Below are positions 45,959-58,964 of a DNA stretch of 64,000 nt, piece after piece; positions within the stretch are counted from its first letter, which is position 1, and every line of letters begins with the position of its first letter. The notes beneath the pieces are model-generated. The model did not search any database and had not been told where the DNA came from. It saw only the letters and a program-made list of their open reading frames with translations. Made by a program: the position numbers and the translations under genes. The stretch is from Mytilus trossulus. Taxonomy: Eukaryota > Mollusca > Bivalvia > Mytilida > Mytilidae. The stretch is from NCBI RefSeq assembly GCF_036588685.1, contig NC_086380.1, positions 53,407,144-53,471,143 of the forward strand. The letters run 5' to 3'.

Positions 45959-47223
45959 GTATGAAATGTACTACTTACGACGATTTTCAAACGTTGGGTA
46001 CCCGACCTAAAAAATCATCAGCCTTAATCTACATTCAAATAACCACTTACAACTAATTTGTATACCTTAAAGGGAAACAGACGTACAATTTTCGCAAGGA
46101 ATACAAAGTCATCTACACTATGTTACTCAGTTGCTGTAAGAACAATGGTGGTTTTATGAAGAAAAGAAAACATAAAATTGGATATTCGAGTGAGATAGAA
46201 TCAAGTTTAATCAGCAAACAAATGTGTCATATGTTATGCTTATCATAACGTTGAGTCAAACAATTACATCATGTTAGCTATACCAATCTTTCCTTACAAT
46301 TACTTAAAATTAATTGAACAAGTGAAATTGAATATTGTAAAAAAGGTAAAAAAAAGCTAAGACATCATTATTTTTCTGAAGCACATGAGCGTATCCCATG
46401 CTCTTGAATTAAGTCCGTGTTGCTCAGTCTTATGTTTATATTCAAGGTGTGGTAAACGTTTTTAAGATTATCATTTTGCTGTCAGTTTGTGTAAGACTTA
46501 TGGTTTTGGATCGACTCTGCTCTATTTTCAGGAGAACAATTTGTCATCTTTTTTTTCAACTTTATGTCCTTTGTTACATAAACCCACAGAGTCCACGTAT
46601 TATAACACTCTAACTTATGAGTGGAGAATAAAATGAGACAGAAAAAGCAAATAATTTTATATACATCCTTCCTTATGTATTTGTCTATACATCTAATTAT
46701 GCATATCATTGGTACAAGCACACATTTGATATTTTCATACATGTTTTTATTTTTTAACATTAATAATAACTTTTTATGAAATTTTCCTATCATAATAACT
46801 ATTACAAAATCCAATTGTAAAGCAGTTTAAGTTGAGCGAAGATGTATTAGTCATTCATAGAGACATATTGAATGGTTTTACAGTAGTCATTTTTGGAGTT
46901 TTTTATAGCTTGCTGCTCGGTGTGATTCTAAGCTTTGTGTTGAAGACCGTATTTTGACCTATAATGGTTTACTTTTTAACATTCAGACTTTGATGTTAAA
47001 CTGTTTAATTGGCACTCATACCACATCTTCTTATATCTATTTAATTCATTTGCTGTTTGTGCAATGGTTGTTTTATGAAGAAAAATAAACATTCAATTTG
47101 ATATTTGAGTGAGATCAAACTCCATACCCATACATTGTTCACAACATAAAATATACCCGTAATACAATTTGATTGTTTAGCAGAATATTGGAAAGAACTG
47201 TAAAAAACAACTGTTTATTACAG

Positions 47224-47325
47224 GATGGCAACACTGTTTTACACAAAGCTGTAAGGAGAGGAAAACTGGAAATGGTCAAATTGTTACTCAAAACATCAAG
47301 TATAGATCCCAATCAAGAGAATAAG
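47224..47325 (+). CDS. Ankyrin-repeat exon c2 (internal exon)
   Basis: 102 bases, phase 0, acceptor TTTATTACAG, donor GTATAA. Identical to exon c1, with core TVLHKAVRRGKLEMVKLLLK. Unlike copy A there is no insertion next to the donor, so this copy shows the ancestral intron start. Confidence 0.85.
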
Positions 47326-48587
47326 GTATAAAGTATTTGAAGAGTATGGCTATGTTAATGTATTGTCAACTTTCATTGTCTCATATGTTTTGTTTATTAA
47401 ATCATTGAGCCAACCTCAAACTGGTTTTCAAATTAGCTGTACCAATCTTTTCTAAGCACCTATTATTAATTTAACAAGTGAAATTGAATATTATAAACAG
47501 AAAGGGTAAAATAAAGCTGAATTATGTAGACACCATTAATTTACTGAAACACATGAGCGTATCCCTTGCTTTTAAATTAGATCCGTGTTGCTAAGTCTTA
47601 AGTTCAATCCAATGTATGGTAAACGTGTGTTTTTTAGTTTACGTCATTTTGTTGTCAGTATGTTTTCTTTGACTTCTTGATTTTGTCGTACCTTTGGTAT
47701 CTGTGACAATTTGATATCTGTTTTTCAAATTCAAATCCTCTGTTACATAAAACCACAAGGTCCATCTATCATAACACGCTAACGTACGGGTTACGCTAAA
47801 TTAAACTTTATTGATCACCCCCTATGTATTAATCTATACATCCCATTATATATGATCATTGGCACAACCATGAATTTAATCTTTTTATAGATATTTATAA
47901 TTTTTGTTACTTTATTAACAACTATTTGCTTACTTTTGCTATCATAATTGATATTAGGTTGCAATAAAATGTATTGGTAATTCATACAGACATATTGGAT
48001 GATTTTACACTAGTCATGTGTTGGGCCCTTTATAGCGTAGTGTTTGGTGTAAACCAAGGGTCCGTGTTGAAGACCATACTTTGCCCTTTAATGGTTTTCA
48101 AATTGTGACTTTGATATAGAGCTGTTTTATTGGCACTCAAACTACATATTTTTTTTATCCATGTAGTTTTTCTATTTTACTTTATTAAAAAAAGTCATTT
48201 CTGAAATTTCGTGCGTAAATATTTGTTTTACAATTGTACATGTTGGCATAATGTGTCTTTGTTAAAAGTATATAACACACACTATTTATGCAAACAATAG
48301 AATAAACATAGTTCATAGCTGGTTACTTATACATAGTTGTACAACAGTGATAGATGATGTGGTCATTGCCCCGGCAAAATATAGAACATTTATCAGTCCG
48401 AATCCTCACAAAAGGTCTTCATTTTTCATACTAACATATTAGATTATAAGAGTTCTATTATTTTAACAAGTCAATTTGTGAAGGCGTGTCTGAAGCTTTA
48501 TTCGGCTTTATTGAACTATCAAGTTAAATTTCTCCCTTCGGTTTATATCTGTAATCGAGTTAGTATTTAAGTCCCAGTTACTACAAC

Positions 48588-48800
48588 ATGTTGTTTGTCA
48601 TCTACAGTGTAAATGTGGTAAAACAGTATGTAAGCGAGTTAGAAAAGCCATTTCACATAAGAAAGAACGGCCATCGTAGGGACTATAAATGCAAGCCAGA
48701 TCTTCCTCTCAATTGCAATTTGATGTTGTCCTCTTCCACTAATGCATATCTTCGTCGAATGACCATTTCAATAATAGACCACACCACTGATTGGTCATAG
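48588..48800 (+). pseudogene. GIY-YIG endonuclease relic (copy B)
   Basis: The open frame contains QYVSELEKPFHIRKNGHRRD, the counterpart of 25443-25709. The Gly of YVGE is Ser here, so a key position of the GIY-YIG fold is lost. Both relics end before any RT. A short non-functional remnant. Confidence 0.55.
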
Positions 48801-49087
48801 GGAGATAGAATCACTGGAAACATATTTTGAAGAAGAAATTAAAAACTTTATCACAAAGTGAGATCATGTAAAATGTAGCATACTTTCTACCCCTTCGTCG
48901 AGTGTTTACATATCTCAGTTGATACGTTATGCTCGTATATGTTCATACTATACCTATTTCATATACAGGAGTGTGTTTATTATGCAGAATACCCCAACTA
49001 AGGCATGATGAGAAAAGGTTAAAAATGATACTCGTAAATTATATGGATACTAACACAAATTGGTTGATGCATACGATGTATATATTA

Positions 49088-49470
49088 AAAAGAAGATGTG
49101 GGATAATTACCAATGAGACCTCTCTTCAAAAGAGACCAAATGACACAGACATTTACAAATATAGGTCACCGTACAGACTTCAATATTGAGCAAAGCCAAT
49201 GCCGCATAGTCAGCCTTAAAAGGTACCGAAATAAAAATAAATGTTAAAAAATTCATACGTGAAAACTATAGGCCTAGTTTATGTACAAAAAATTAACGAG
49301 AGGCAAGTATGTAACACATAAGCAAAAGACAACCACTGAACTACAGGCTCCGGACTTGTGACATGCTCATACATACAGAAAGAGGCGGGTTCAACACGTT
49401 AGTGGGATCCCAACCCTCCGCGACCCTGTGTATTAAAGTGGAGTAACAGTACAACATAAGAACGAACTAT
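49088..49470 (-). repeat. Family 1 copy in duplication copy B
   Basis: It starts AAAAAGAAGATGTGGGATAA and ends near GGGATCCCAACCCTCC. It is the counterpart of 28983-29500 without the nested insertion. Confidence 0.75.
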
Positions 49471-49840
49471 ATCAATCAGTAGAAAAAGGCCTAACTCATC
49501 AGAAGGATAAAAATGCATATAAAAATGGACGGGCCGCCTTGCTTATACATCCCAACCACACCAGACACTAAGTACATATCTGAGAGTACTCGCAGTTACT
49601 GACAGCTTGTTCAAAGCCACTTGCAACTAATAAAAAAACATGCATCTAAGATGTGTCTGTGTCTAAACTAACTAAGGACATGTATTATAAGTCTTAGATT
49701 GTGTTTACAATTTACATCGTCTAGTCGTTTAAGTACCAATCGTGACCTGTTTCAGAATATGACTTTTTTGCTGAGTGTGACATTGCATTGCTCTAAGACG
49801 TGTCTCGGAATTTGTTTATCCAGCGTCCATGTAGTTAGCT

Positions 49841-50805
49841 GTAAAAAAAAGATAAGGATAATTGGATATAGCCGTTACAATGTTGTCAATATAATATGCA
49901 CCTTATTTCCTAATGTACTTAAGGTTTAAAAAACTGGAAGATAGAGTTATTTATCAAAAGAACATTGTTTTGATCTATATTGGAATAAGAAAATGTGTCG
50001 TGATTCCGATTGTGATAACTTTACACCTGATATTAAATGACGTAGATAAGGCAATGTGTTTGTTTCTGGTATTAATAGCAATTCTCTGTAACAACCATCA
50101 AAGTTGCGGAACGCATAGTCTCAGATTTTCTTGAAATTTAGTCTGTTGGTAGCTATCGATAAACTAACAAGACATATGTTGACATTTGCCACAAAAAATG
50201 CATATTTTGAGGATAAAAAATTACCCGTTTTAAGCAGTTGTCATGCATACATTTCAAGCTTTATGAATATTTTGACTATTGCTCATCGAAATATAACACT
50301 TTATGAGTAAGATGAAAGATAAAAATTATTTCTGACAAAATGGAAAGAAGGGAAAATGTCATTTATATTACCTACTTGTCCTTATTTAACTTGTTGAACG
50401 ACTTATTATTAAATCTAATTCTTATCAGGAAGGTATTTCTAAAGGTCAATTTTACATCCATCAATCTCAGGGGAAAACAAATAGAATATTATATGAAATG
50501 CTTTTGTAAACCTGAATAGATTAGATGTTATGATATTAGTGAGCCCAATTTTTTTTTAAATTTTATTACAAAAACTAAACAACATATTATTATGAAAATA
50601 ACAAAATGGAATTATGAAAAGTCAGAAGTAACATGCATGTTTATCACGCACATTCTTTAGGAATGTAGCATCTCACTGTGGAAATGGGTATAGTATTATT
50701 CAAAATCAATATCTCGTTCATGCTCCATGTGCAACGATAACATATTTTTATTATTTTTGCATTCTATTTAGTATCTTTTGGTTTTTACCGTTTTTGAATT
50801 CCATT
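49841..50805. other. No gene recognised
   Basis: AT-rich DNA between copy B and the Tc1-like relic. No coding exon or repeat family was recognised. Confidence 0.45.
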
Positions 50806-51080
50806 TCATTTCCTTATCAGTGCATTTTCAAATTCTAGTAAATTTTGGAAATTACGGGGAGTTTTACGGATGTATCGGTTTAACTGATCCCATATTTGTT
50901 CGATCGCATTGAGGTCTTGGGATCGTTTTGGCCAAGCCTTTGCAATTCCAGATTGACTGTTTATGTGTCTCCAAACTGTTGGCGTATGCACATTCAATCG
51001 AGCCTTGACATCGGCAACACTCATTACTGCATCAACCATCTTAATAGCTCCCTGGCGGTCATTTTCGAGAGGGCTAGTGC
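50806..51080 (-). pseudogene. Tc1-like transposase with internal deletion
   Basis: The frame joins an N-terminal helix-turn-helix (AIKMVDAVMSVADVKARLNV, then TVWRHIN) straight to the C-terminal end of the DDE domain (WPKRSQDLNAIEQIWDQLNR, with the last catalytic Glu). A Tc1 transposase has about 340 residues, so roughly 240 residues including both catalytic Asp are missing. The N-terminus continues upstream of 51039 without a clear start. No TIR pair was assigned. It cannot catalyse transposition but keeps its DNA-binding part in frame. Confidence 0.75.
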
Positions 51081-51085
51081 AATTG

Positions 51086-51609
51086 TTTAAGGGGGCTCCT
51101 GGGTATAAATCATTATTTTTCTTATATAGGATTTCGCTATATTTTTCTCTTAATGAACTTTATCCTATACTTAATAGAAAAATGAAATAAAAAAATGAGG
51201 TTACCGTCCATTTAAGCTCAAAATCTGCCTCCGGAAGAAGCATACATTTTTGTTAATGTCCTTTTTTTTTGTTGAACTAATAGGCGAAATTGAGGTTACA
51301 TCAAAATAAAAAAATAACCTAATTACAGAAATCGCTTAAATTTTACAATTACTTAGTTTATGTATAGCTTATTTGAAAACAATAATAAAAAATATAGGTC
51401 ACCGATGAGTTAAAAAAGATATTTTAAAATGAATGGCAAAAAATGGCATTTTTGCACCAAAGGGAGATAATTTGGAGCTTTTTCGATGATACAAACATTT
51501 CAAAAGTCATCTGGGGCCAAACTGAAATAATTTTTTTGGTCGATTTTTGTACCAAATCATAAAGTAATAATTTTTTGCTGATTTTTTTGTACCCACTAGC
51601 CTCCTTAAA
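51086..51609. mobile_element. TIR element, about 520 bp
   Basis: The left end TTTAAGGGGGCTCCTGGGTA and the right end, reverse complemented, TTTAAGGAGGCTAGTGGGTA differ at about four positions. The interior is AT-rich, with no coding capacity. It begins within about ten bases of the Tc1-like relic. Confidence 0.65.
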
Positions 51610-52584
51610 ACGTTTATGCGATTTCTTACCAATGGCGTGTCTCTAAACGTAAATGAAAAAAAAATCATATAAGTACAGGTAAACAGGTTAATCATTGCTT
51701 ACACGTGCATAGATAAAATGTCCAGAAATCATTAACCTGAAAACAGTACGACAGTTAAAATAAATAGTAAACCTAAAGATTATATCAATGATATTTCAAT
51801 ATATTTGATTAAGAAACGAAAAAAAAAAGAAGAAAAAAGTGTTGCTTAATTTGTTTTGCTCAGTATAAATAGGAATTTAAGGCTTTTACTTCAGACTTAA
51901 ACGTCATCAGTGTTTTAGCAGAAAGTTGATACACCAGGGTAATGTCATTGAACGTTATGTGCTTTAAAAAAAAAAGTCCATCGGCAGAACAAAAGACCGT
52001 TTTGATAAATATTCCGTATCAACTTCACAATTGATATGTGAGGGTCGTGAAGTATAGATTTAAGTTATTGACGTTATTTATCATCTTTATTAAATGTTAT
52101 ATTGCTCATTGATTAGCTTTCTGTCAAAATATATTTGGGGAGGGGAAGACCTTCAATTGTTCTTTTGTTCCGCTACATTCGTTTCCTACAGAGTTTTTTT
52201 TTTTTCGCAACATTTCGATTATATATTTTACATATGATATCGAAGATATTGTGCTTTTGACTTTCAACCTGTATGAGTGAACACTTTTTTTGTAAGAATT
52301 ATCTTCCAGAACATTGTTTTTCTTGTTATTGATACTCTTTAGCAACCGTACAACTTTTTTTTCCAAAGAGCTCGTTATATCGTCAAGAATTTCTGTTCAC
52401 ATTTGTTGGAATCAATAGCAGACTCAATATACGAGGTATTTGTCCTTCTGTATTTGATATAACTGATATGCATTTGTAACTAGTAATCAACACGTGATAG
52501 AGCCCTGGGTCTTTTGATTTAAGGTCCTTGGTCCACTAAAAATAAAAGAAGGTCAATTTTGATTAAAAGGTTACGTTGAATATA
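51610..52584. other. No gene recognised
   Basis: AT-rich DNA with A and T runs. No supported feature. Confidence 0.45.
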
Positions 52585-52774
52585 TAAACAAGAAGATGTG
52601 GTATGATTGCCAATGAAACAACTATCCACAAAAGACAAAAATGACACAAACATTAACAACTATAGGTCACCGTACGGCCTTCAACAATGAACAAAGCCCA
52701 TACCGCATTGTCAGCTATAAAAGGCCCCGATAAGACAATGTAAAACAATTCAAACGAGAAAACTAACGGCCTTA

Positions 52775-53984
52775 GTCCGTGTTCACACCAAACGCCGTGT
52801 ACAGTAAACATGTTTACATTTGGTTTAATGTAATGCACACTTGTTTCACATGAAATTTGTTCAGATCTATACACCTTGTTTAGTTACCTGAACATACGAT
52901 TTGTTCACATTTGTAAACTATATGTCATTTGAATGTTGATTACGTAGAACCGAACTTAACTTTACAAACAACTGTTCTAGCAGTTAGTGAACGACCATTT
53001 GTCTCAAAAAAAAAAGTAGATGGATATTTCTACCATTTGATTACAAAAAACATCGGGTCATACAGATGATTAGAACGAACAAGTATTTTGAATCCATACA
53101 CTATAGTGTTAAATATTAAATTGATACCATCGAAAAAAAAACATCATAATTTCGCGCAAGAAAAAATTCGGACTCGGACCCCCCCCCCCCCCCCCCCCCT
53201 CCCCCCTTTTTTTCTGAAGTAAAGTGGTTACTCCTTTAAGAAATCATTTTTGATGATTTGCTGTAGTCTAAAGATGTCTCAATTACAGATTAAAAAAAGT
53301 AAGCCGCATCAGCGTGCTTACAGACAAAGAAAAAATGCGATGTTTAAAAAGGATCACTACATTTCTATCATTCCGTTTGTTTCAAATAGTATTTTTTTCT
53401 AAGGAATATTTGGCAAAGGGAGGGGGTAATTGTTTTTTTTTTAAATTCTAATAGTATTTTAACGGATCTGAAATACTACACAAACAAAAATTTAACCTCA
53501 CCTTTTTTCAGTTTTGTATTTATGAATGAATCGTTGTTTGAGTAAAGACCAGTGGCAAATATTTCTGTCAGTGTGTACGTCCAGTCGATTCGGGTCCCTT
53601 TTCATACGAATTATGTGTTCGGGAATGACGAATCTATGGATGAGTCTTGATAAGGGGTTAATAATACTACGTAAAGTGTTTTTATTACACATACATATAT
53701 CAAGTTTGGACAAATATTTCGGTAAATAACTTTATTAATAAGTGTTATAAGTATCAATTTTCTTTAAAATTCGTTCCTTTTTTAAATACATGGGAAAATT
53801 ACAGTTCTAAATGCTTAGTTTTGTGTACACTTAACCTTCACAAGGCCTACATTGACTATCGACTGAATGTAGACAAAACATGATTTAAACTACATGTAAT
53901 CATTGAGTTTTATCAATGGGAACGTAATTATGTTTAGTTTATGTGTTTAAACAACACCGAGTTTAGGTCAATGTGAACACGGCC
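52775..53984. mobile_element. 1.2-kb TIR element with TTA target-site duplication (Harbinger-like)
   Basis: Ends: GTCCGTGTTCACA and, inverted, GGCCGTGTTCACA. TTA flanks both sides (52772-52774 and 53985-53987), and the host sequence is a recognisable repeat, so the borders are certain. A 3-bp TTA/TAA duplication is typical of PIF/Harbinger elements. No transposase frame was recognised. The interior includes a C-rich homopolymer tract at 53179-53206. Confidence 0.8.
53179..53206. repeat. C21-T-C6 tract
   Basis: An uninterrupted run of 21 C, one T and six C, followed by seven T. The G strand could form quadruplexes, and the length is likely unstable. Confidence 0.95.
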
Positions 53985-54065
53985 TTATTTATGTAAAAAA
54001 ATGAATGAAAAATAAATATGTAACACATAAACAAACGACAACCACTGAATTACAGGCTCCTGAAA

Positions 54066-55845
54066 TTCACTTTTTACAAATAGTGTAAGGTCTTTTGATT
54101 TAAAGTCTTTGCGTCGTAACCTTAAACTGGAAGTTATTTTTTTTAAACCGGAAGTACCTACTGAACCCCTTGATTTTTAACGAAAGTATATGAAAACCAA
54201 ATATTTTTGAATCGGTATACATCAAACAAATATGACAGCAAAATTTACCATTTAAATTTTAAGTCAATATTTTTCTACCAAAATATTTACATACGGTGGA
54301 AAAATATTCAATTGCTCACTGAACAAAGGGTTTTTAAGTAATTTCTGTTTTCATCCGCCTAATTATTATCTGGCGAAGTATTTTCGTTTTGAAAGTTGAA
54401 AGACTTATCTCCACGAACACTGATTTTCTTGTGCGGAGTACTCCTTTGCAACCGTAAAACATTACGACCAATTTATTTTACTAAATTGCTCGTTATATCA
54501 TACGGATATGGAGAATAAATTTTGACCGAAGAGATCCAGAGACTCAATATGAAATATGCATTTGATATAAGTGATATGCGTTTGTAACTGGTAAACCATT
54601 AGTGACTTCTTTTTATTTTGGCTAATTATCACTTTTCAAAAGAAACCAAAGAAGATAATAAATTGTAAGTTTCGACATATTGTTAAATATACGGTTGTAA
54701 AGGTACGTAGACATTCAATCAAAGTTGTCTCCCTTTTTTATTAAGCTGTATGATTTTTAAGAGGTAATTCATGGAAGCCTTAGATTTGTTTGCATTTAAC
54801 CACCGGATGGGCATTTATTTTCGATTATTTCACCCTGCGATGGGTAAAATACGAATATAAATGCCCAACCAATTTATTTTGAGGTAGAATAGAGATAAAT
54901 ATATTTTATCTGAATCTTGGCCTTCGTAAACTGGGGATTTTGATGTCGAAAAATTGAGAATGTCTGGCCGTATACATAAGTTGGTCGTAAAACGGAACCG
55001 CCGTTTTTGTGTATTAATGCGTTTGCGCTAAAGGTAGATATATTGTGATTATACTGGTTGAAGATAATAGGACGTCATATAAGAATATAACAGATGCATC
55101 ATATACAATAAAAACTCGTTTGATTTCAGGTCAATGCTTTATAAACTTTGCATTCATAATAAATCTGACGTTCTAGATTTCAATCTTTGCTTCAATTAAT
55201 TATTGGTACATGATAATGTCATAGTGTTTTTAACATTAGTTAGCAGACTTTGACTTTAACAGAGATTAACAGGAAGTAACCTTTTCAAACCTGGAAGTTG
55301 TACCAAATTAGAATTTTCTGGCCTTTGTTAGTCCATTTTTGCTGAACTAGTATACACTATTGATTAGGATCAGATTAAGCTTGCCACCGATTGATGGATT
55401 GGTTCGCTGCGTTTAATACCCAGTGTTACCTTTGTCAGTTTTCTGCTTTTTGTTCGTTTTTAGTCTATTTGACACATTCCCCGTTTCCATTCTAAATTTT
55501 ATTCAAATAGTTATCAAATGAAAATCATTATTATCGACATACGATATACCAAGTTTTGGATGTTTTTCTATCATTAGATCAATTATTTGTATTTGAAAGA
55601 CAAACTGATTTGGATTTGTAAAGACAACGGTAACCCATTATCCTTGTTTGTGGTACATGTATGTACTATTATTTGTGAAGCTGCAGCTTTGATCAATTAT
55701 TTGGAAATATGTTAAAAATTACCCCTAAACGTTGTGTGATACTATGAACTAAAGAAAAGATAAGAAAACGTTTTGAAGACGACCCTGACATGAAATGTAT
55801 TTTGGTGAATTCATTTCAACCTTTTTCAATCTAGATTATAAGTTA
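54066..55845. other. No gene recognised; short Penelope-like 3' fragment
   Basis: 55430-55505 (TTTGTCAGTTTTCTGC, TTGACACATTCCCCGTTTCC) resembles the 3' tail seen at 61320-61375. The rest is AT-rich without a supported feature. Confidence 0.45.
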
Positions 55846-55849
55846 ATAC

Positions 55850-56290
55850 TCCAGACGAGCGTTTCGTCTACATAAGACTTGAAAAACCCAGCAAATACAA
55901 AGTTAAAGAGCATTGAGGACCTAAAATTCTAAAACGTTGTGCAAAATACGGCTAAGGTAATCTACTCCTGGGAAAATAAAATCTGAGTTTTTCATCAAAT
56001 TCAAAGTTTTATAAAACAGGAAATTTATAAAAATTACCATATAATTGATAGTCATGTCAATACCAAGGTGTTGACTACTTGGCTGGTAAAACCCGGGGGA
56101 CGAAACGTCCACCAGCAGTGGCATCGACGCAGTTGTGTTAATAATTATCAAAGGTAACAGGATTATAATTTAATACGCAAAACGCGCGTTTCGTCTTCAT
56201 AAAACTCACCAGAGACGCTCAGATCAAAACATTGAAAAAGCCAAACAAGTGCAAAGTTGAAAAGCATTGAGGATTATGCACCGAGATCCT
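55850..56290 (-). mobile_element. Retrozyme-like tandem unit with two hammerhead motif remnants
   Basis: Two copies of an ACGMGCGTTTCGTC motif lie 327 bases apart (GTTTCGTC at 55861 and at 56188). Each is followed by a CGAATC-like region and AAAGTTRAARAGCATTGAGGA. On the minus strand these correspond to the GACGAAACGCGCGT half of a type I hammerhead ribozyme. The first copy has lost the CTGATGA half; the second has CTGGTGAG, one change in the core. About 300-bp units bounded by hammerheads are typical of animal retrozymes and Penelope pseudo-LTRs. Confidence 0.6.
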
Positions 56291-58079
56291 TTTCAATAGG
56301 GTTTTTGGCTTTCCCCTACTATTGATTCAGCAGGGCAATTGGTAGTGTCGGTTTTGATAGAATTTGCCCTAACCGATTCCTCGTCATAACCTAAGACGTA
56401 TTTTGCCACGGCATTTGTGGGGCATCCGGGGTGACCCCTTCCCACTTAAAACACACAGATGTTTAAAAAAAGGATATTTGATACATAGAAAAAAATGCAC
56501 TTTTTATACTTTGAGGACTGAGCGAATCAGTTGAGTGTGTGAGTTGGTATGTTTCATTTTGTTATATTGTATTAGCTTTATGAATGGTGAACCTTCTAGT
56601 AATAAGACCCGTCACGGCCTTGCTGGGGAATCGGGAAGGCAAATGCTCACAATATTCTGTACCGATTCAGGCCCCAAATGCTTCCTTTATACGCCATAAC
56701 TCATGGTGTTGATCCTTATAAAGGATGCTTAAACGGAGACGAGAAGAATCAGAAGAGGATCGAAAATTACAAAAAAGTTGTGCCAAAACTATTGATATCT
56801 ACTCCTGGGAAAAGAAAATCCTTATTTTTTTAAAGACTATTGCGTAAAAAACCAACCATCAAATGTCGTTAATTTCATAGTTAATTTTGTATTTTTACCT
56901 TGTATCTCATTTTCATGATTATCGTACTGTTATTTAGTTTATAGTTCTCATGGAAGAAGTGCGAGATAATATGTTTAAATCCCGACCAGATCAAACCAAG
57001 GTTTCTATTTCATATCATATAATTAGGTTTTTTTTAAACGTGGCCTTTCTTTTCCATTTCGAACTTAGCCACACAAAATCCTAAGAAACAGGATTGATCA
57101 CAATCTTTTCGCACAAACAGTCCGCTTTTTACCTGCCCCCCTACCAGGGTAAGAATATTAAAGTAAGAATATTAAAGCATGTAAACACTTCTGCGATTAG
57201 AAGGAAAACGTAAAGACACAACATCTTCATACACAATTGGCGGTGTTGGGGCGGCTGGCGGGTTGATTTGAATTTTGCATTTCTATACTGCTACTAACTT
57301 ATTAATGCAACTGACTGAATAAACCTGACAAAGATTGAACATTAACACGTGCACCAAGTAATGAGACGATTAAGAAAACATTGCCGTCTCTACCATGGAC
57401 ATCATAAATTTATTAATAAAATGTGTATCGTCCATCTAAATAAATAATGATTTTAACAGAAGCCGAGTCGGACAGAACATGAAACATAAATATAAACATC
57501 AATTAAAAATTTCTAATTAAATGTGATCTTTTACTGTTTACTAATAAGGACAAGTTCCTAGAATACATTAATTGTCACACCTTTACTCTAAGTTTGTATA
57601 GTAATGGTGCGCTTAGTTATATACATGGGAAACAAAGTTTGGTTTATGAAATATAAGTAAAACGATTTTATTTTGTGCATTCAAAGAAATGAGATAGATG
57701 CTTGGGTCAAAAGTCGGAACATAAAACTGTACTTAATGAATTCATTTTTACTATAAGGTACCTTCAAAAGTAATTTTATTAGGTGTATGCTTTCAACATA
57801 TATAATAACAAAAAGTATATATAAAAGTCAATTGTTTTGTGACAACTTCATATGCTATTCTGATGAAATAATGATATGACCTTGGTTTTGTTCACCATGA
57901 AAATTTAATTGATATTACTATATCTTTCCTAAATTATTCTGCTGCACCACCGGTATCTTAACATATAAATCTTATAAGGCTCTTTCTTTTTGAATTCATT
58001 ACCATTTCGTAAATATATTCCTGTATTTCAAATATAAACATAGTTGCTTAAAATTTAGCATTTACCTAACTATATGTTT
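56291..58079. other. No gene recognised; degenerate retrozyme-like fragment
   Basis: 56745-56840 (GATCGAAAATTACAAAAAAG, CTACTCCTGGGAAAAGAAAA) matches the unit body at 55915-55985. Two short related stretches near 56340-56450 and 56600-56680 mention CGGCATTTGTGGGGCATCCG and CACGGCCTTGCTGGGG-like sequences. No coding support. Confidence 0.45.
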
Positions 58080-58712
58080 ACTTATTATTGAATTTTGTTT
58101 ATTAATTGTTATTAAGCCTCGAGCTTGTGACACACAATTGTATTTAACTAGAACCCCTTTAAGAACTGTAAACCTCCATTCATGATTGACATTGTGTTTT
58201 CAGCTTATATGATATCGGTGTCACATTTCTTTTTGTTCTATTATGGATAAATCCTCTGATTATATCATTTTTTAATAATTAATAGTTCTTGGTTTTGATT
58301 TTAATGAAACACAAGAATGGTTAATCACAATATTTTGCGCATTTGCAGTTATTCACCTATTGTCTCATCAGAAAGTGTATCAACAGGAAATGGCTTGTGT
58401 ATATCACTCTTCATTTGTATACATTTTAGGACATAGACATACAATAAAAAAAAGATCAGGTATGAATGGAGTCTATCTGATCTATATGAAATAAACAAAA
58501 ATATGATTTTTTGCCAATGAGACAATCATTCACATGATAGCAAAATGACGTAGATGTTAGCATGTTGTGTCCTTCTACAATATAATGTCGATAATTTTCC
58601 GTATTATCTTATTTCTATTGTCTTATTGAGACAACACTCATGATGTCGGTCCGTAATTTAAGTAACAGACTTCGAATGACTAGTTTTTGTTGGTTAAGGA
58701 AGCTGAATTAGC
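58080..58712 (+). repeat. Third 1.5-kb unit, left part
   Basis: It matches the intron of units 1 and 2: TTGTGACACACAATTGTATT, TTAAGAACTGTAAACCTCCA, AATAGTTCTTGGTTTTGATT and CTAGTTTTTGTTGGTTAAGG. The match stops at a GCTGAATTAGCAGATA box and resumes at 62597. Confidence 0.75.
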
Positions 58713-58744
58713 AGATATAAAAGTGTGTCTTGAGCTTTTCTATA

Positions 58745-58935
58745 TATGAATAAAGGCAACAGTATTATACCGCTGTTCAAAATTAATAAATCGATTAAGA
58801 AAAAACAAATCCGAAGATTAAACTGAGGGAAACGCATAAACTAGAAGAGGAGAACTATGACACAACAGAAACACAACACTAAAATGTGACACACACAGAA
58901 ACGAACAATAATATAACAATGGCCATTTTCCTGGC
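58745..58935 (+). repeat. Dispersed repeat family 2 copy
   Basis: It starts AAAGGCAACAGTATTATACC and includes CTGAGGGAAACGCATAAACT and GACACAACAGAAACACAACA. The same family is found inside the right LTR (43139-43245) and, in its later part, at 61975-62300. Confidence 0.7.
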
Positions 58936-58964
58936 TTGATTCAAGATATGTTAGAAAAACAATG

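Larger units (their letters stand above)
45017..49840 (+). repeat. Segmental duplication, copy B (ankyrin exons b2 and c2)
   Basis: Same orientation as 21455-29900 and about 3.6 kb shorter, because four insertions are absent. It starts only about 95 bases after the Penelope-like element. Intron identity is moderate except for a 533-base fully identical tract around exon b2. Confidence 0.85.
52585..54065 (-). repeat. Family 1 copy split by a TIR element
   Basis: 52590-52774 holds the first part, to GAGAAAACTAACGGCCTTA, and 53985-54065 continues with TTATTTATGTAAAAAAATGA through CACTGAATTACAGGCTCCTG. Removing 52775-53984 plus one TTA restores the usual family order. Confidence 0.85.
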
